Below, one piece after another: positions 18,363 through 26,631 of a DNA stretch of 64,000 nt. The DNA is taken from contig NZ_AXVD01000026.1 in NCBI RefSeq assembly GCF_000482385.1, positions 1 to 64,000 of the forward strand. Direction: 5' to 3'. The position numbers were made by a program, and so were the translations under genes. Source of the DNA: Nocardia sp. CNY236. Its GTDB lineage: Bacteria > Actinomycetota > Actinomycetes > Mycobacteriales > Mycobacteriaceae. The first letter of the stretch is position 1; every line of letters starts with the position of its first letter. The notes below the pieces were generated by a model. That model was not told where the DNA came from, searched no databases, and saw only the letters and a list, made by a program, of their open reading frames with translations.

Positions 18363-19616
18363 GTGTCTGTGACCCTAACCGAGCCGGTGGCCGTGCAGAA
18401 AGCAGTGGTGGTCCCGGGCCACCGACGCACCCTGACCGAAGGGCGGCTACTGGTCCTCGCCGCAATCCTGATGTCGGCGCTCACCTTGCGGGTCGCGGTC
18501 ACCGTGTTCAGCCCGCTGGCCGAACGGATCGGCGCCGACGTAGGCTTCGGGGTCGCCGTTGTCGGCGTATTCGGTATGCTCCCGGCCGCCGCATTCTCCC
18601 TGGCCGGACCACTCGCCTCGGCATCGATCCCACGCCTCGGTCTCGAACGCACCGCGCTGGTCGCCATGCTCATGGCGGGAGTGGGTATGGTGCTGCGTGC
18701 GCTGATGTCCGGTACCGCGGGACTCCTGAGCTTCTCCGTGGTCGCGCTGTTGGGCATGGGGATGGGCAACGTCGTGCTTCCGCCGCTGGTGAAGCGCTAC
18801 TTTTCGGATCGGGTCGCGCTGACCAGTTCGTTCTACATCATGATGGTGCAACTCGGCACGGTCCTCCCGGCCTTCGTCGCGATACCCGTGGCCGAGGCGC
18901 ACGGATGGCGCGCGTCACTGGGCGTCTGGGGGCTGCTGGGTTTCGCCGCCGCAGTGCCGTGGTTCCTGACGCTGCGCAACCGGCGCGATGGCGACCCGGC
19001 GGTGCGGGCGAGCGCACCGGGTCCGTCGGTTCGGACCGGACGGGCGTGGCGCTCGCCGGTCGCTTGGGGCCTGGCGGGCATGTTCGGCATGACCTCGCTG
19101 ATCACCTACTCGATATTCACCTGGTTGCCGCAGATCATGCGGGACGCGGGCGCCAGTGCCGGGTTCGCCGGCGCCATGGTCGGATTGTTCGCCTCGGTCG
19201 GTCTGATCCCGGCACTCGCCGCGCCGACCGTGGTGGCTCGGTTGCGCAATCCGTTCACCGTGGTGGTGGCGTGCGCGGTCGTGTTCTGCGTCGCGTTCGC
19301 CGGATTGATCGCCGCGCCAATGGCCGCGCCGATCGTCTGGGTCGTGCTGCTCGGCATCGGCCCGAGCACCTTCCCCATGGTCCTGACGCTGATCAACCTG
19401 CGTACGCGGACACCGGACGGGTCGGCCGCCCTGTCCGGCTTCACCCAGGGCGTGGGCTATGCGGTGTCCTGTGCCGGACCGTTGCTGTTCGGCATATTGC
19501 GCACCCAGACCGGTGGCTGGCTCGTACCGTTCGCAGGCCTCGGAGTCGCGTTGGTGGTCCTGCTCGTCAGCGCCTGGCAGGCATGCAAGCCGCGCATGCT
19601 CGAAGACACCTGGTGA
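18363..19616 (+). CDS. MFS transporter, CynX/NimT family
   Basis: This 417-residue protein has about 12 membrane segments and the family's signatures: ASIPRLGLERTALVAMLMAG after segment 2, VVLPPLVKRYF, and FPMVLTLINLRTRTP near segment 10. Family members transport cyanate or nitroimidazole-type compounds, or have unknown substrates. The frame is open from TTG 18327, but that codon lies inside the -35/operator region, so GTG 18363 is the better start. The divergent FadR-type regulator very likely controls it. The position between narK and nirBD may be chance; a nitrogen-compound substrate is only a guess. Confidence 0.85.
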   Translation: MSVTLTEPVAVQKAVVVPGHRRTLTEGRLLVLAAILMSALTLRVAVTVFSPLAERIGADVGFGVAVVGVFGMLPAAAFSLAGPLASASIPRLGLERTALVAMLMAGVGMVLRALMSGTAGLLSFSVVALLGMGMGNVVLPPLVKRYFSDRVALTSSFYIMMVQLGTVLPAFVAIPVAEAHGWRASLGVWGLLGFAAAVPWFLTLRNRRDGDPAVRASAPGPSVRTGRAWRSPVAWGLAGMFGMTSLITYSIFTWLPQIMRDAGASAGFAGAMVGLFASVGLIPALAAPTVVARLRNPFTVVVACAVVFCVAFAGLIAAPMAAPIVWVVLLGIGPSTFPMVLTLINLRTRTPDGSAALSGFTQGVGYAVSCAGPLLFGILRTQTGGWLVPFAGLGVALVVLLVSAWQACKPRMLEDTW

Positions 19617-19992
19617 TCCAGTCGGCAGGCGGGAGTGGCGTCGGATAGACCCCGACTTTCGGGTTGCGGGCGCACCCCCGCGAGCGCATGCTGGGCGCGC
19701 ACCCAACCGCAGTGGGTGACGTTTCGGTAGCAGGTTTCCGGCGATGGACCGAAACCGTTGTGTCACAAGCCGGAAACATTCCTGGGGGCTCACGCCGGGT
19801 CGCCGGTGTTCGTGAGCAACCGTTGATTTGACGGTCATTTCGCGCAGCATTCCGGCAATACCCGTTTCCTACCGTGGGGTCAACCGACTTCGGGAGGTCG
19901 AAAACCAGTCCCTCGCGGCGGGGGCGTCCTGTCCCACCCGTCGGCTCGCCGGCCCGCGCCTGAACACCGATCCAGTCCAGGAGGACCACCAG
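19617..19992. other. Intergenic region upstream of nirB
   Basis: 376 bases between the MFS gene and nirB without a convincing gene. It holds the GlnR-like array at 19751-19777. The open frame entering nirB from 19828 has no ribosome site and no family similarity, so it is treated as leader. Confidence 0.6.
19751..19777 (+). promoter_or_regulatory. GlnR-binding-type site upstream of nirBD
   Basis: GAAAC (19751-19755)-N6-GTCAC (19762-19766)-N6-GAAAC (19773-19777) gives three exact boxes with the 11-bp periodicity of the actinobacterial GlnR consensus (gTnAC-n6-GaAAC repeated). It lies 216 bases upstream of the nirB start. GlnR is known to activate nirBD under nitrogen limitation in Streptomyces and mycobacteria. 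Confidence 0.7.
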
Positions 19993-22518
19993 ATGAACCC
20001 CACAGTCGATCGCAACACCGCGGTGGTCGTCGGCCACGGCATGGTCGGGCATCGGTTCGTCGAGGCGTTGCGCTCACGCGATTCCGGAGACCGCTGGCAG
20101 GTGATCGTCCTCAGCAAGGAGCCGCGGCCCGCCTACGATCGGGTCGGCCTGTCCTCCTACGTCGGCAGATGGAACGCGGCCGATCTGGCCCTGCCCGGCA
20201 GCGACTATGCCGGTGACGACCGGGTCGAGTTGCGACTGGGCCAGGCCGCCGAGTCGATCGACCGCGTAGCGCATACCGTGACCACGTCCACCGGCGATGT
20301 CCTCGCCTACGACGCACTCGTGCTGGCCACCGGCTCCTATCCGTTCGTGCCGCCGGTTCCGGGCCACGACCAGCAGCAGTGCTTTGTCTACCGGACCATC
20401 GACGACCTGGACAGCATCCGCGCGGCCGCGGAAGCCGCCGGCCCCGGGGCGGCCGGCGTGGTGGTGGGTGGCGGACTGCTCGGCCTGGAAGCGGCGAACG
20501 CGCTGCGACAGCTCGGGCTCACTCCCCACGTGGTGGAATACAACCCCTGGCTGATGCCCGCCCAGGTCGATGAGGGGGGAGGCGCGATTCTGGAGGGTCT
20601 GGTCACCGCGCTCGGTCTGCACGTGCACACGGGGGTCGGCACCTCCGCGATCGAGAAGTCGGGCGAAGGACTGAAGGTCACGCTGTCCGATGGGCGGGTG
20701 ATCGAGGCCGGGCTGGTGGTGTTCTCCGCCGGTGTCCGTCCCCGCGATCACATCGCCCGAGACGCGGGGCTGGAGATCGGGCCGCGCGGCGGGGTCGTCA
20801 CCGACGCAGGCTTGCAGACCTCTGATCCGCATATCTGGGCCGTTGGTGAATGTGCCGCGATCGAGGGCGTGAGCTACGGCCTGGTTGCGCCGGGCTACAG
20901 CACCGCGGAGGTCGTGGCCGACCGGTTGTTGGGGGGAGCAGGCGAGTTCCTCGGCGCGGATACCTCGACCAAACTCAAACTGCTCGGTGTCGACGTGGCC
21001 AGCTTCGGTGACGCGCATGGCGTCACCGAAGGCGCATTGCCCGTGGTGCTCCACGACGCAGCCAAAGGCACCTACGCCAAACTCGTCGTGTCCGACGACG
21101 CACAAACCCTGCTGGGTGGTGTCCTGGTCGGCGATGCCAGCGCCTACGCGTCGTTGCGTCCCCTGGTCGGCCGCCCGTTGCCCGCCGAACCGGCCACGCT
21201 GATCTCGCCCGCGGGCGCGGAGCTCGGCGCCGACGCCCTCCCGGACGACGCGCAGATCTGCTCGTGCAACAACGTCACCAAAGGCGCCATCTGCGGCGCG
21301 ATCTCCGAAGGCGCCTGCGACGTTCCGGCGATCAAGAATGCCACCGCGGCCGGAACGTCCTGCGGCGGTTGTGTTCCCATGCTCAAGAAGCTGCTCGCGC
21401 AGTCCGGCGTGGAAATGTCGAAGGCACTGTGCGAGCACTTCGAGCAGTCCCGCGCCGAGCTGTTCCAAATCGTGCAGGCAACCGAGATCCGCACGTTCTC
21501 CGGTCTGATCGCCAAGTACGGCAAGGGTTCCGGCTGCGATATCTGCAAGCCGACCGTCGCCTCCATCCTTGCCTCGACGTCGAGCGATCACATTCTCGAC
21601 GGTGAGCAGGCCGCGCTGCAGGACACCAACGACCATTTTCTGGCCAATATGCAGAAGAACGGCACCTATTCGGTGGTGCCCAGGATGCCCGGGGGCGAGG
21701 TCACCGCCGAGCAGCTGATCACCATCGGTGAAGTGGCCAAGGAATTCGACCTGTACGTGAAGGTCACAGGTGGCCAGCGTATCGATCTGTTCGGCGCCCG
21801 CGTCGAACAGTTGCCGCTGATCTGGAAGCGATTGGTCGACGCGGGTATGGAATCCGGCCATGCCTACGGCAAGTCGCTGCGTACCGCGAAGAGTTGCGTC
21901 GGCTCCACCTGGTGCCGCTACGGCCAGCAGGACTCCGTTGGTATGGCCGTGCTGCTGGAGAAGCGTTACCGCGGCTTGCGCTCGCCCCACAAGCTGAAGC
22001 TGGCCGTGTCCGGGTGTGCCCGCGAATGCGCCGAGGCGCGGGGCAAAGACGTCGGCGTCATCGCCACCGAGCACGGATGGAACCTCTACGTCGGCGGTAA
22101 CGGTGGGCTCACGCCCAAGCACGCCGTGCTGCTGGCCGGGGATCTCGACGACGAAACGTTGGTCAAATACATCGACCGCTACCTGATGTTCTACATCCGC
22201 ACCGCGGATCGGCTGCAGCGCACCGCACCATGGCAGGAGGCGCTGGAAGGCGGTATCGACTACCTGCGGCAGGTGGTCTGCGACGACAGTCTGGGAATCG
22301 CGCAGGATTTGGAAGCGGCTATGGCCGAGCACGTCGCCGGCTATCGCGACGAGTGGGCCGCGGTCTTGGAGGACGAGCAGAAGCTGTCCCGATTCGTATC
22401 GTTCGTCAACGCTCCGCAAGAGGCCGACCCGACAATCGCGTTCGATGAATCCGGGGAACGCAAAGTACCCGTCCTGCTGGGGCTGCCCGCCGTTCCGGCC
22501 GCCACGCCTGGGAAATAA
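19993..22518 (+). CDS. nirB: Assimilatory nitrite reductase [NAD(P)H], large subunit
   Basis: This 841-residue protein reduces nitrite to ammonium with NAD(P)H. Order: FAD/NAD(P)H-binding domains (1-410; first motif VVVGHGMVGHRF, second VVVGGGLLGLEAAN), a BFD-type [2Fe-2S] domain (about 420-460; CSC at the start and CGGC at the end), then the siroheme/[4Fe-4S] half-domains with the four ligands in CVGSTWC (about 635-641) and SGCAREC (about 673-679). ATG 19993 follows GAGGACC; the upstream open frame lacks homology. It heads the nirB-nirD-nnaR-chelatase operon and probably answers to GlnR through the upstream site. Complete, with all cofactor ligands present. Confidence 0.97.
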   Translation: MNPTVDRNTAVVVGHGMVGHRFVEALRSRDSGDRWQVIVLSKEPRPAYDRVGLSSYVGRWNAADLALPGSDYAGDDRVELRLGQAAESIDRVAHTVTTSTGDVLAYDALVLATGSYPFVPPVPGHDQQQCFVYRTIDDLDSIRAAAEAAGPGAAGVVVGGGLLGLEAANALRQLGLTPHVVEYNPWLMPAQVDEGGGAILEGLVTALGLHVHTGVGTSAIEKSGEGLKVTLSDGRVIEAGLVVFSAGVRPRDHIARDAGLEIGPRGGVVTDAGLQTSDPHIWAVGECAAIEGVSYGLVAPGYSTAEVVADRLLGGAGEFLGADTSTKLKLLGVDVASFGDAHGVTEGALPVVLHDAAKGTYAKLVVSDDAQTLLGGVLVGDASAYASLRPLVGRPLPAEPATLISPAGAELGADALPDDAQICSCNNVTKGAICGAISEGACDVPAIKNATAAGTSCGGCVPMLKKLLAQSGVEMSKALCEHFEQSRAELFQIVQATEIRTFSGLIAKYGKGSGCDICKPTVASILASTSSDHILDGEQAALQDTNDHFLANMQKNGTYSVVPRMPGGEVTAEQLITIGEVAKEFDLYVKVTGGQRIDLFGARVEQLPLIWKRLVDAGMESGHAYGKSLRTAKSCVGSTWCRYGQQDSVGMAVLLEKRYRGLRSPHKLKLAVSGCARECAEARGKDVGVIATEHGWNLYVGGNGGLTPKHAVLLAGDLDDETLVKYIDRYLMFYIRTADRLQRTAPWQEALEGGIDYLRQVVCDDSLGIAQDLEAAMAEHVAGYRDEWAAVLEDEQKLSRFVSFVNAPQEADPTIAFDESGERKVPVLLGLPAVPAATPGK

Positions 22519-22582
22519 CCGCTTAACCGCACGGAAATGAAACGTCGGTACCAATGGGTAACGCGTTTGGAGGATGATACCG

Positions 22583-22984
22583 ATGACCGTGATCGATACG
22601 TCTGGCATTGCCGAGGCAACCACGACGGGGTGGACACAGGCCTGCCGCCTCGACTACCTGATTCCCGGCCGCGGAGCGGCGGTACTACTGAAGGGCGGAC
22701 GGCAGGCTGCGCTGTTCCGCACGACGGAGGGCACCCTCTATGCCGTCGGCAATATCGATCCGATCGGCCAGGCGGCGGTCATGTCGCGCGGTATCGTCGG
22801 CGATCGCGCCGGCGTGCCCGTGGTCGCCTCACCCCTGCTCAAGCAAGCTTTCTCGCTGATCGACGGCAGCTGCCTGGACGACGAATCCGCCGCGCTGCCA
22901 GTATTTGCGATACGTGTGGCCGACGGCATCGTGTCGGTGTCCAATGAGCCGGTAGCGTCCGCGCTCGTGACCTCGGATGGGTGA
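22583..22984 (+). CDS. nirD: Nitrite reductase small subunit NirD
   Basis: This 133-residue Rieske-like fold protein lacks the iron-sulfur ligands, as NirD proteins do. Recognisable parts: AACRLDYLIPGRGAAVLL-like start (QACRLDYLIPGRGAAVLL), LYAVGNIDPIGQAAVMSRGI, and LKQAFSLIDGSCLDD. It partners NirB in the cytoplasm. Two ATGs compete: 22574 is glued to the GGAGG (22569-22573), so 22583, with nine bases of spacing, is preferred. Its stop overlaps the GTG of the next gene (22981-22984). Confidence 0.93.
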   Translation: MTVIDTSGIAEATTTGWTQACRLDYLIPGRGAAVLLKGGRQAALFRTTEGTLYAVGNIDPIGQAAVMSRGIVGDRAGVPVVASPLLKQAFSLIDGSCLDDESAALPVFAIRVADGIVSVSNEPVASALVTSDG

Positions 22985-24231
22985 TCGGCATGACAACACC
23001 TGAGGCGGGCGCTCGCTTGGCCGGATTCACGGTCGGCATCACCGCAGCTCGGCGCGCCGAAGAATTCGCCACATTGCTGGAACGTCGGGGCGCGCACATC
23101 GTGTCGGCCCCGGCCATTCGGATCATCCCCCTCGCCGATGACACCCAGTTGGAACGGGTCACTCGGGAGCTGGTGGCCACCCCTCCGAAGATCGCCGTAG
23201 CCACTACCGGCATCGGCTTTCGTGGGTGGATGGAGGCGGCCGAAGGCTGGGGTCTGGCCGAAGATCTGCGCCGCACATTGGGCGCGACCCGTATGCTCGC
23301 GCGCGGCCCGAAAGCCAAGGGCGCCATCCGTGCCGCGGAACTGCGCGAGGAATGGTCACCGGCTTCCGAGTCGTCCGCCGAGGTCCTCGACCATCTGCTC
23401 GCCGAGGGCGTGGAAGGCGTGCGGATCGCGGTGCAGCTACACGGAGCCACCACCGAATGGGAACCGGTGCCCGACTTCTGTGAAGTCTTGCGGTGCGCGG
23501 GCGCGGATGTCGTGCCGGTTCCGGTGTATCGCTGGGTGCCACCGGAGGATCAGGGCCCGATGGACGACCTCATCGAGGCCATCGTCACCGCCAGCTTGGA
23601 CTGCGTCACCTTCACCAGTGCCCCCGCCGTCGCCTCGATGTTGATGCGCGCCAAGGAAACCGGATTGTTGGAAGGGCTGTTGTACGCGTTGCGCGGGCGA
23701 GTGCTGCCCGCCTGCGTCGGGCCGATCACCGCGGTGCCGCTGGAGACGCTCGGTGTGCCGACGTCGATGCCGGGTCGGGCTCGGCTCGGCGCGTTGGCCC
23801 GCCATGTCGCCGAAGAATTGCCCCGGCGGGCCAACCGCATTCAGGCCGGGGGACATCACCTCAGCGTGCGCGGCGGCTGCGTCGTGGTGGACGGTCGGGT
23901 TCGCCAACTGGCGCCGGCGCCCATGGCCCTGATGCGCTCGCTGGCGCGGCAGCCTGGTCGGGTCGTGTCCCGGGAAGACCTGCTCGCGGCGTTGCCCGGT
24001 GGTGGCGGCGACACCCATGCGGTGGAAACTGCCATCGCTCGTCTTCGAGCCGGACTCGGCACGCCGAAGGCGATTCAGACCGTGGTCAAACGCGGATACC
24101 GGCTCGCCATGGACCCGGCCGAATGCATCGACAACAACCCGCGGGCCACCGGGGCGGACGGTTCGCAGCCGCCCCGTATGGGTATGCCGGCTCGGGTGCC
24201 GCGCCATGTCCGTCCGGCGGTGACCCGGTGA
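22981..24231 (+). CDS. nnaR: NnaR-type regulator: uroporphyrinogen-III synthase-like domain fused to winged-helix DNA-binding domain
   Basis: This is a 416-residue protein. Residues 10-270 are HemD-like (FTVGITAARRAEEFATLLERR, VATTGIGFRGWMEA, LTFTSAPA-type VTFTSAPAVASML, LPACVGPITAVPL). Residues 280-375 form an OmpR-type winged helix (SLARQPGRVVSREDLLAALP, HAVETAIARLRAGLG, VVKRGYRLAM). The tail to 416 is Pro/Arg-rich. This architecture is that of NnaR in Streptomyces and mycobacteria, which cooperates with GlnR to activate nitrate/nitrite genes; hence a regulator rather than the housekeeping synthase. GTG 22981 overlaps the nirD stop; ATG 22990 is an alternative start. It overlaps the next gene by GTGA as well (24228-24231), so the four genes are translationally coupled. 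Confidence 0.88.
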   Translation: MIGMTTPEAGARLAGFTVGITAARRAEEFATLLERRGAHIVSAPAIRIIPLADDTQLERVTRELVATPPKIAVATTGIGFRGWMEAAEGWGLAEDLRRTLGATRMLARGPKAKGAIRAAELREEWSPASESSAEVLDHLLAEGVEGVRIAVQLHGATTEWEPVPDFCEVLRCAGADVVPVPVYRWVPPEDQGPMDDLIEAIVTASLDCVTFTSAPAVASMLMRAKETGLLEGLLYALRGRVLPACVGPITAVPLETLGVPTSMPGRARLGALARHVAEELPRRANRIQAGGHHLSVRGGCVVVDGRVRQLAPAPMALMRSLARQPGRVVSREDLLAALPGGGGDTHAVETAIARLRAGLGTPKAIQTVVKRGYRLAMDPAECIDNNPRATGADGSQPPRMGMPARVPRHVRPAVTR

Positions 24232-24986
24232 CCGCGCCAGGCTTGGTGCTGGTGGCGCATGGAACCCGTAGCGCCAAAGGGGTGCAGACGATCGCGACGC
24301 TCGCCGAGGCCGTGACAACGGAACTCGACGCTGGCACTACACCGCTGGACGTCGCGGCCGGCGCAACGCCGTGGGTGCGTACTGCGTTCGTGGATGTGCT
24401 CGGCCCTTCGCCTGCCGAAGTGCTGCGGGATGTCGCATCCCCGGCCGGAGAATCGGCTGCGGCCGTCGTCGTTCCGGCATTCCTTGCCTCTGGCTACCAC
24501 GTCTACCAGGATGTGCCGCGTGCGGTGGCCGACAGTGGCCACCCCGCGGTCGCGATCACGCCGGCCATGGGTCCTGATACCGCCTTGGCACGGATCATGG
24601 CCATGCGTCTGCGCGCCGCGGGCTGGAGCTACGGTGACGCCGTGGTTCTGGCCGCGGCGGGCTCGTCGGATGCCCGTGCACGCTCGGATGTGCGCCGCGC
24701 AGCCGCGCTGCTGGCCGAACGACTGGGCGCCGCAGTCCGGATCGGCTATATCGCGACCGGCGCTCCCAGGGTTCCGGACGTGGTCGCCGCATCGCGCGCC
24801 GCCGGGGCGTCACGGGTCTTCATCGCCTCGTACCTGCTGGCGCATGGCCTGTTCCAGCAGCGCTTGCACGAAGCGGGTGCCGACGGTGTCGCCGAGCCCA
24901 TCGGCGTGCATCCGGCGGTGGTGCGGCTGATCGCCGAGCGCTACCAGTTCGCTGCCCGCGAGATGGCGTCGGCGCGAGCCCGCTGA
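24228..24986 (+). CDS. Sirohydrochlorin chelatase (CbiX/SirB type)
   Basis: This 252-residue protein has two CbiX-like halves. The first opens LVLVAHGTRSAKGVQT, with the metal-binding His in the AHGTR motif; a second histidine sits in FLASGYHVYQDVP; the second half opens VVLAAAGSSDARARSD. It inserts iron into sirohydrochlorin to give siroheme, the prosthetic group of NirB, which explains its place in the nir operon. The GTG start lies on the stop of nnaR (GTGA). The frame is open far upstream, but inside nnaR only. Cobalt chelation is the alternative activity for the family; context favours iron. Confidence 0.9.
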   Translation: MTAPGLVLVAHGTRSAKGVQTIATLAEAVTTELDAGTTPLDVAAGATPWVRTAFVDVLGPSPAEVLRDVASPAGESAAAVVVPAFLASGYHVYQDVPRAVADSGHPAVAITPAMGPDTALARIMAMRLRAAGWSYGDAVVLAAAGSSDARARSDVRRAAALLAERLGAAVRIGYIATGAPRVPDVVAASRAAGASRVFIASYLLAHGLFQQRLHEAGADGVAEPIGVHPAVVRLIAERYQFAAREMASARAR

Positions 24987-25140
24987 GGATCACTTCACCA
25001 GCGGCCCGCGGCCCGCGGCCGGTCCGTCGTCGCCACCAGCGATGCGCACGGCGTCGGGGGCACCGCTGGTGATGGAGGCCGAGTTGGGTTCGCGGTCGCC
25101 GAGAGGTACCAGGACGCTTACGACGATAGGAACAGTGCCC

Positions 25141-25174
25141 AAACCCGCCCGGACACCGGTGTCCGGGCGGGTTT
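25141..25174. terminator. Bidirectional terminator between the nir operon and narGHJI
   Basis: A perfect 34-base palindrome (17+17), with AAA at its left and TTT at its right end, lying between the convergent chelatase gene and narI. It can serve both operons. Confidence 0.85.
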
Positions 25175-25195
25175 CCCGTGGCGCTACGGCGTCGG

Positions 25196-25954
25196 TCAGC
25201 GCCACCGTGGAGGCGTCACCGACGCATCCCACGCGCGGGCATAACGGTGCTTGTCCGGCGGGTTGTACTCCTTGCTGCGGTAGACCACGTAGGGTCGCAC
25301 GAGATACCCCACGGGTGCGCTGAACATGTGCACCAATCGGGTATACGGCCACAACCCGATCAGGACGAGTACGACCAGCCCGTGCAGCTGGAACGTCCAC
25401 GGGGTGCCCACCATGAGATCGGGCTGTGGGCTGAGAGTGAACAGGCTACGGAACCAGGGGGAGACGGTGTCGCGGTAGTTGTAGGTGCCCCACAACAGAT
25501 TGCTGCCCCAGGTGTTCAACAGTCCGGTGATCAGCGCCGCCGCCAACAACACGTACATCACTCGGTCGTTGGTGGTGGTGGCATGGCGGACGGCGGGGAC
25601 GGTGATACGCCGGTAGATCAGGATGGCGACACCGGCGAGCACCGCGAGACCGGCCAACGATCCACCGGTCAGCGCGATCAGATGGTAGGCGTGTTCGGAG
25701 ATGCCCAGCGCCGCGGTCCACGACTGTGGGATCAACACACCGAGCACATGACCGAGGATCACGCCGAGCATGCCGAAGTGGAACAGCGGGCTGCCCAAGC
25801 GCAGCAAGCGACTCTCGTAGATCTGCGAGGAGCGGGTGGTCCAACCGAATTGGTCGTTGCGGTACCGCCACAGATGGCCGAGCACGAACGAGGTGAACGC
25901 AATATACGGCAGGATCGACCACAGTGCGGTCGGGAGATGCGGTATCGCGTTCAT
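25196..25954 (-). CDS. narI: Respiratory nitrate reductase gamma subunit NarI
   Basis: This 252-residue membrane protein has five hydrophobic segments and carries two b hemes that pass electrons from menaquinol to NarH. Histidines suited as heme ligands are in FHFGMLGVILGHVLG (segment 2) and FQLHGLVVLVLIGLWPYTRLVH (around residues 205-225; only the flanking histidines are meant). It starts with ATG 25954, overlapping the narJ stop (ATGA). Last gene of narGHJI, ending just before the palindromic terminator. Complete. Confidence 0.95.
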   Translation of the reverse strand: MNAIPHLPTALWSILPYIAFTSFVLGHLWRYRNDQFGWTTRSSQIYESRLLRLGSPLFHFGMLGVILGHVLGVLIPQSWTAALGISEHAYHLIALTGGSLAGLAVLAGVAILIYRRITVPAVRHATTTNDRVMYVLLAAALITGLLNTWGSNLLWGTYNYRDTVSPWFRSLFTLSPQPDLMVGTPWTFQLHGLVVLVLIGLWPYTRLVHMFSAPVGYLVRPYVVYRSKEYNPPDKHRYARAWDASVTPPRWR

Positions 25955-26631
25955 CTGCGGCCTTCCGATCCATCGAACAGGGCGGGGTCCATCGCGAACG
26001 GCTCCAGCCCGACCTCTTCCTCGGGCGGGCCGCTCGCGGCCAGTTCGGCGATGCGCCGCCGGTCCGCGGTGGTCAATGGCGGTAGCGTTGCACCGACCGC
26101 GGCGAGCACTCCCGCATACGGGGAGTCGCTGTCGGACAACGACAGCCGCAGCAGCTCCAACACGGGAAGGTGTTCTCCGAGCAGCCGCTCACCGCCGACC
26201 GGATCCACCGTGGCGGCGAACTCCAGCAGCACCGGCACATGGTCGGGTAGCTCCGCCTCGTCGAGTTCGACGCCCGCGTGCCGATATGCGTGTTTGAACC
26301 GCAACAGTGCCATCCCGCGTTTGCGGGTATCGCCGTAGGCGTAGAAGGTCAGATGCAGGCTGCTGCGGCGGCGCATATCGAAGGTTTCGACGTAGGCCGC
26401 AGCGAGGTCCAACGGCGGGGTCGTCGTCACATAGCCGAGGCAATGGTTCAACGGTACGCGCACCGCATCCGGCAACCCGGATACCGCCACGGCCACCTGA
26501 TCGACCAGTGCCAGCGTGCGTTCGTCCGGGTAGTCCAACAGCAGTGCGGCGATTCGCCACACGAGCTGGCGATCACGCTGGGAGAGCGCGACTGTCGGTT
26601 CCGGGCGGCGGCGTAGATTCAGCAGGCTCAT
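25951..26631 (-). CDS. narJ: Nitrate reductase assembly chaperone NarJ (delta)
   Basis: This 226-residue all-helical chaperone is needed to insert the Mo cofactor and a Fe-S cluster into NarG before membrane attachment. Family marks: LVWRIAALLLDYPDERTL, YVETFDMRRRSSLHLTFYAY and YGDTRKRGMALLRFKHAYR. ATG 26631 overlaps the narH stop by four bases. The frame stays open for another 735 bases upstream, but only within narH. Complete. Confidence 0.95.
   Translation of the reverse strand: MSLLNLRRRPEPTVALSQRDRQLVWRIAALLLDYPDERTLALVDQVAVAVSGLPDAVRVPLNHCLGYVTTTPPLDLAAAYVETFDMRRRSSLHLTFYAYGDTRKRGMALLRFKHAYRHAGVELDEAELPDHVPVLLEFAATVDPVGGERLLGEHLPVLELLRLSLSDSDSPYAGVLAAVGATLPPLTTADRRRIAELAASGPPEEEVGLEPFAMDPALFDGSEGRR

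Noticed and set aside
20074..22623. 849-codon minus-strand frame opposite nirB
   Set aside because: Mirror frame caused by high third-position GC; the plus strand encodes complete NirB with all cofactor motifs.
24990..25138. Minus-strand frame reading ITSGAPDAVRIAGGDDG near the end of the nir operon
   Set aside because: Looks mildly coding, but has no start or ribosome site, lies beyond the terminator palindrome, and matches nothing I know.
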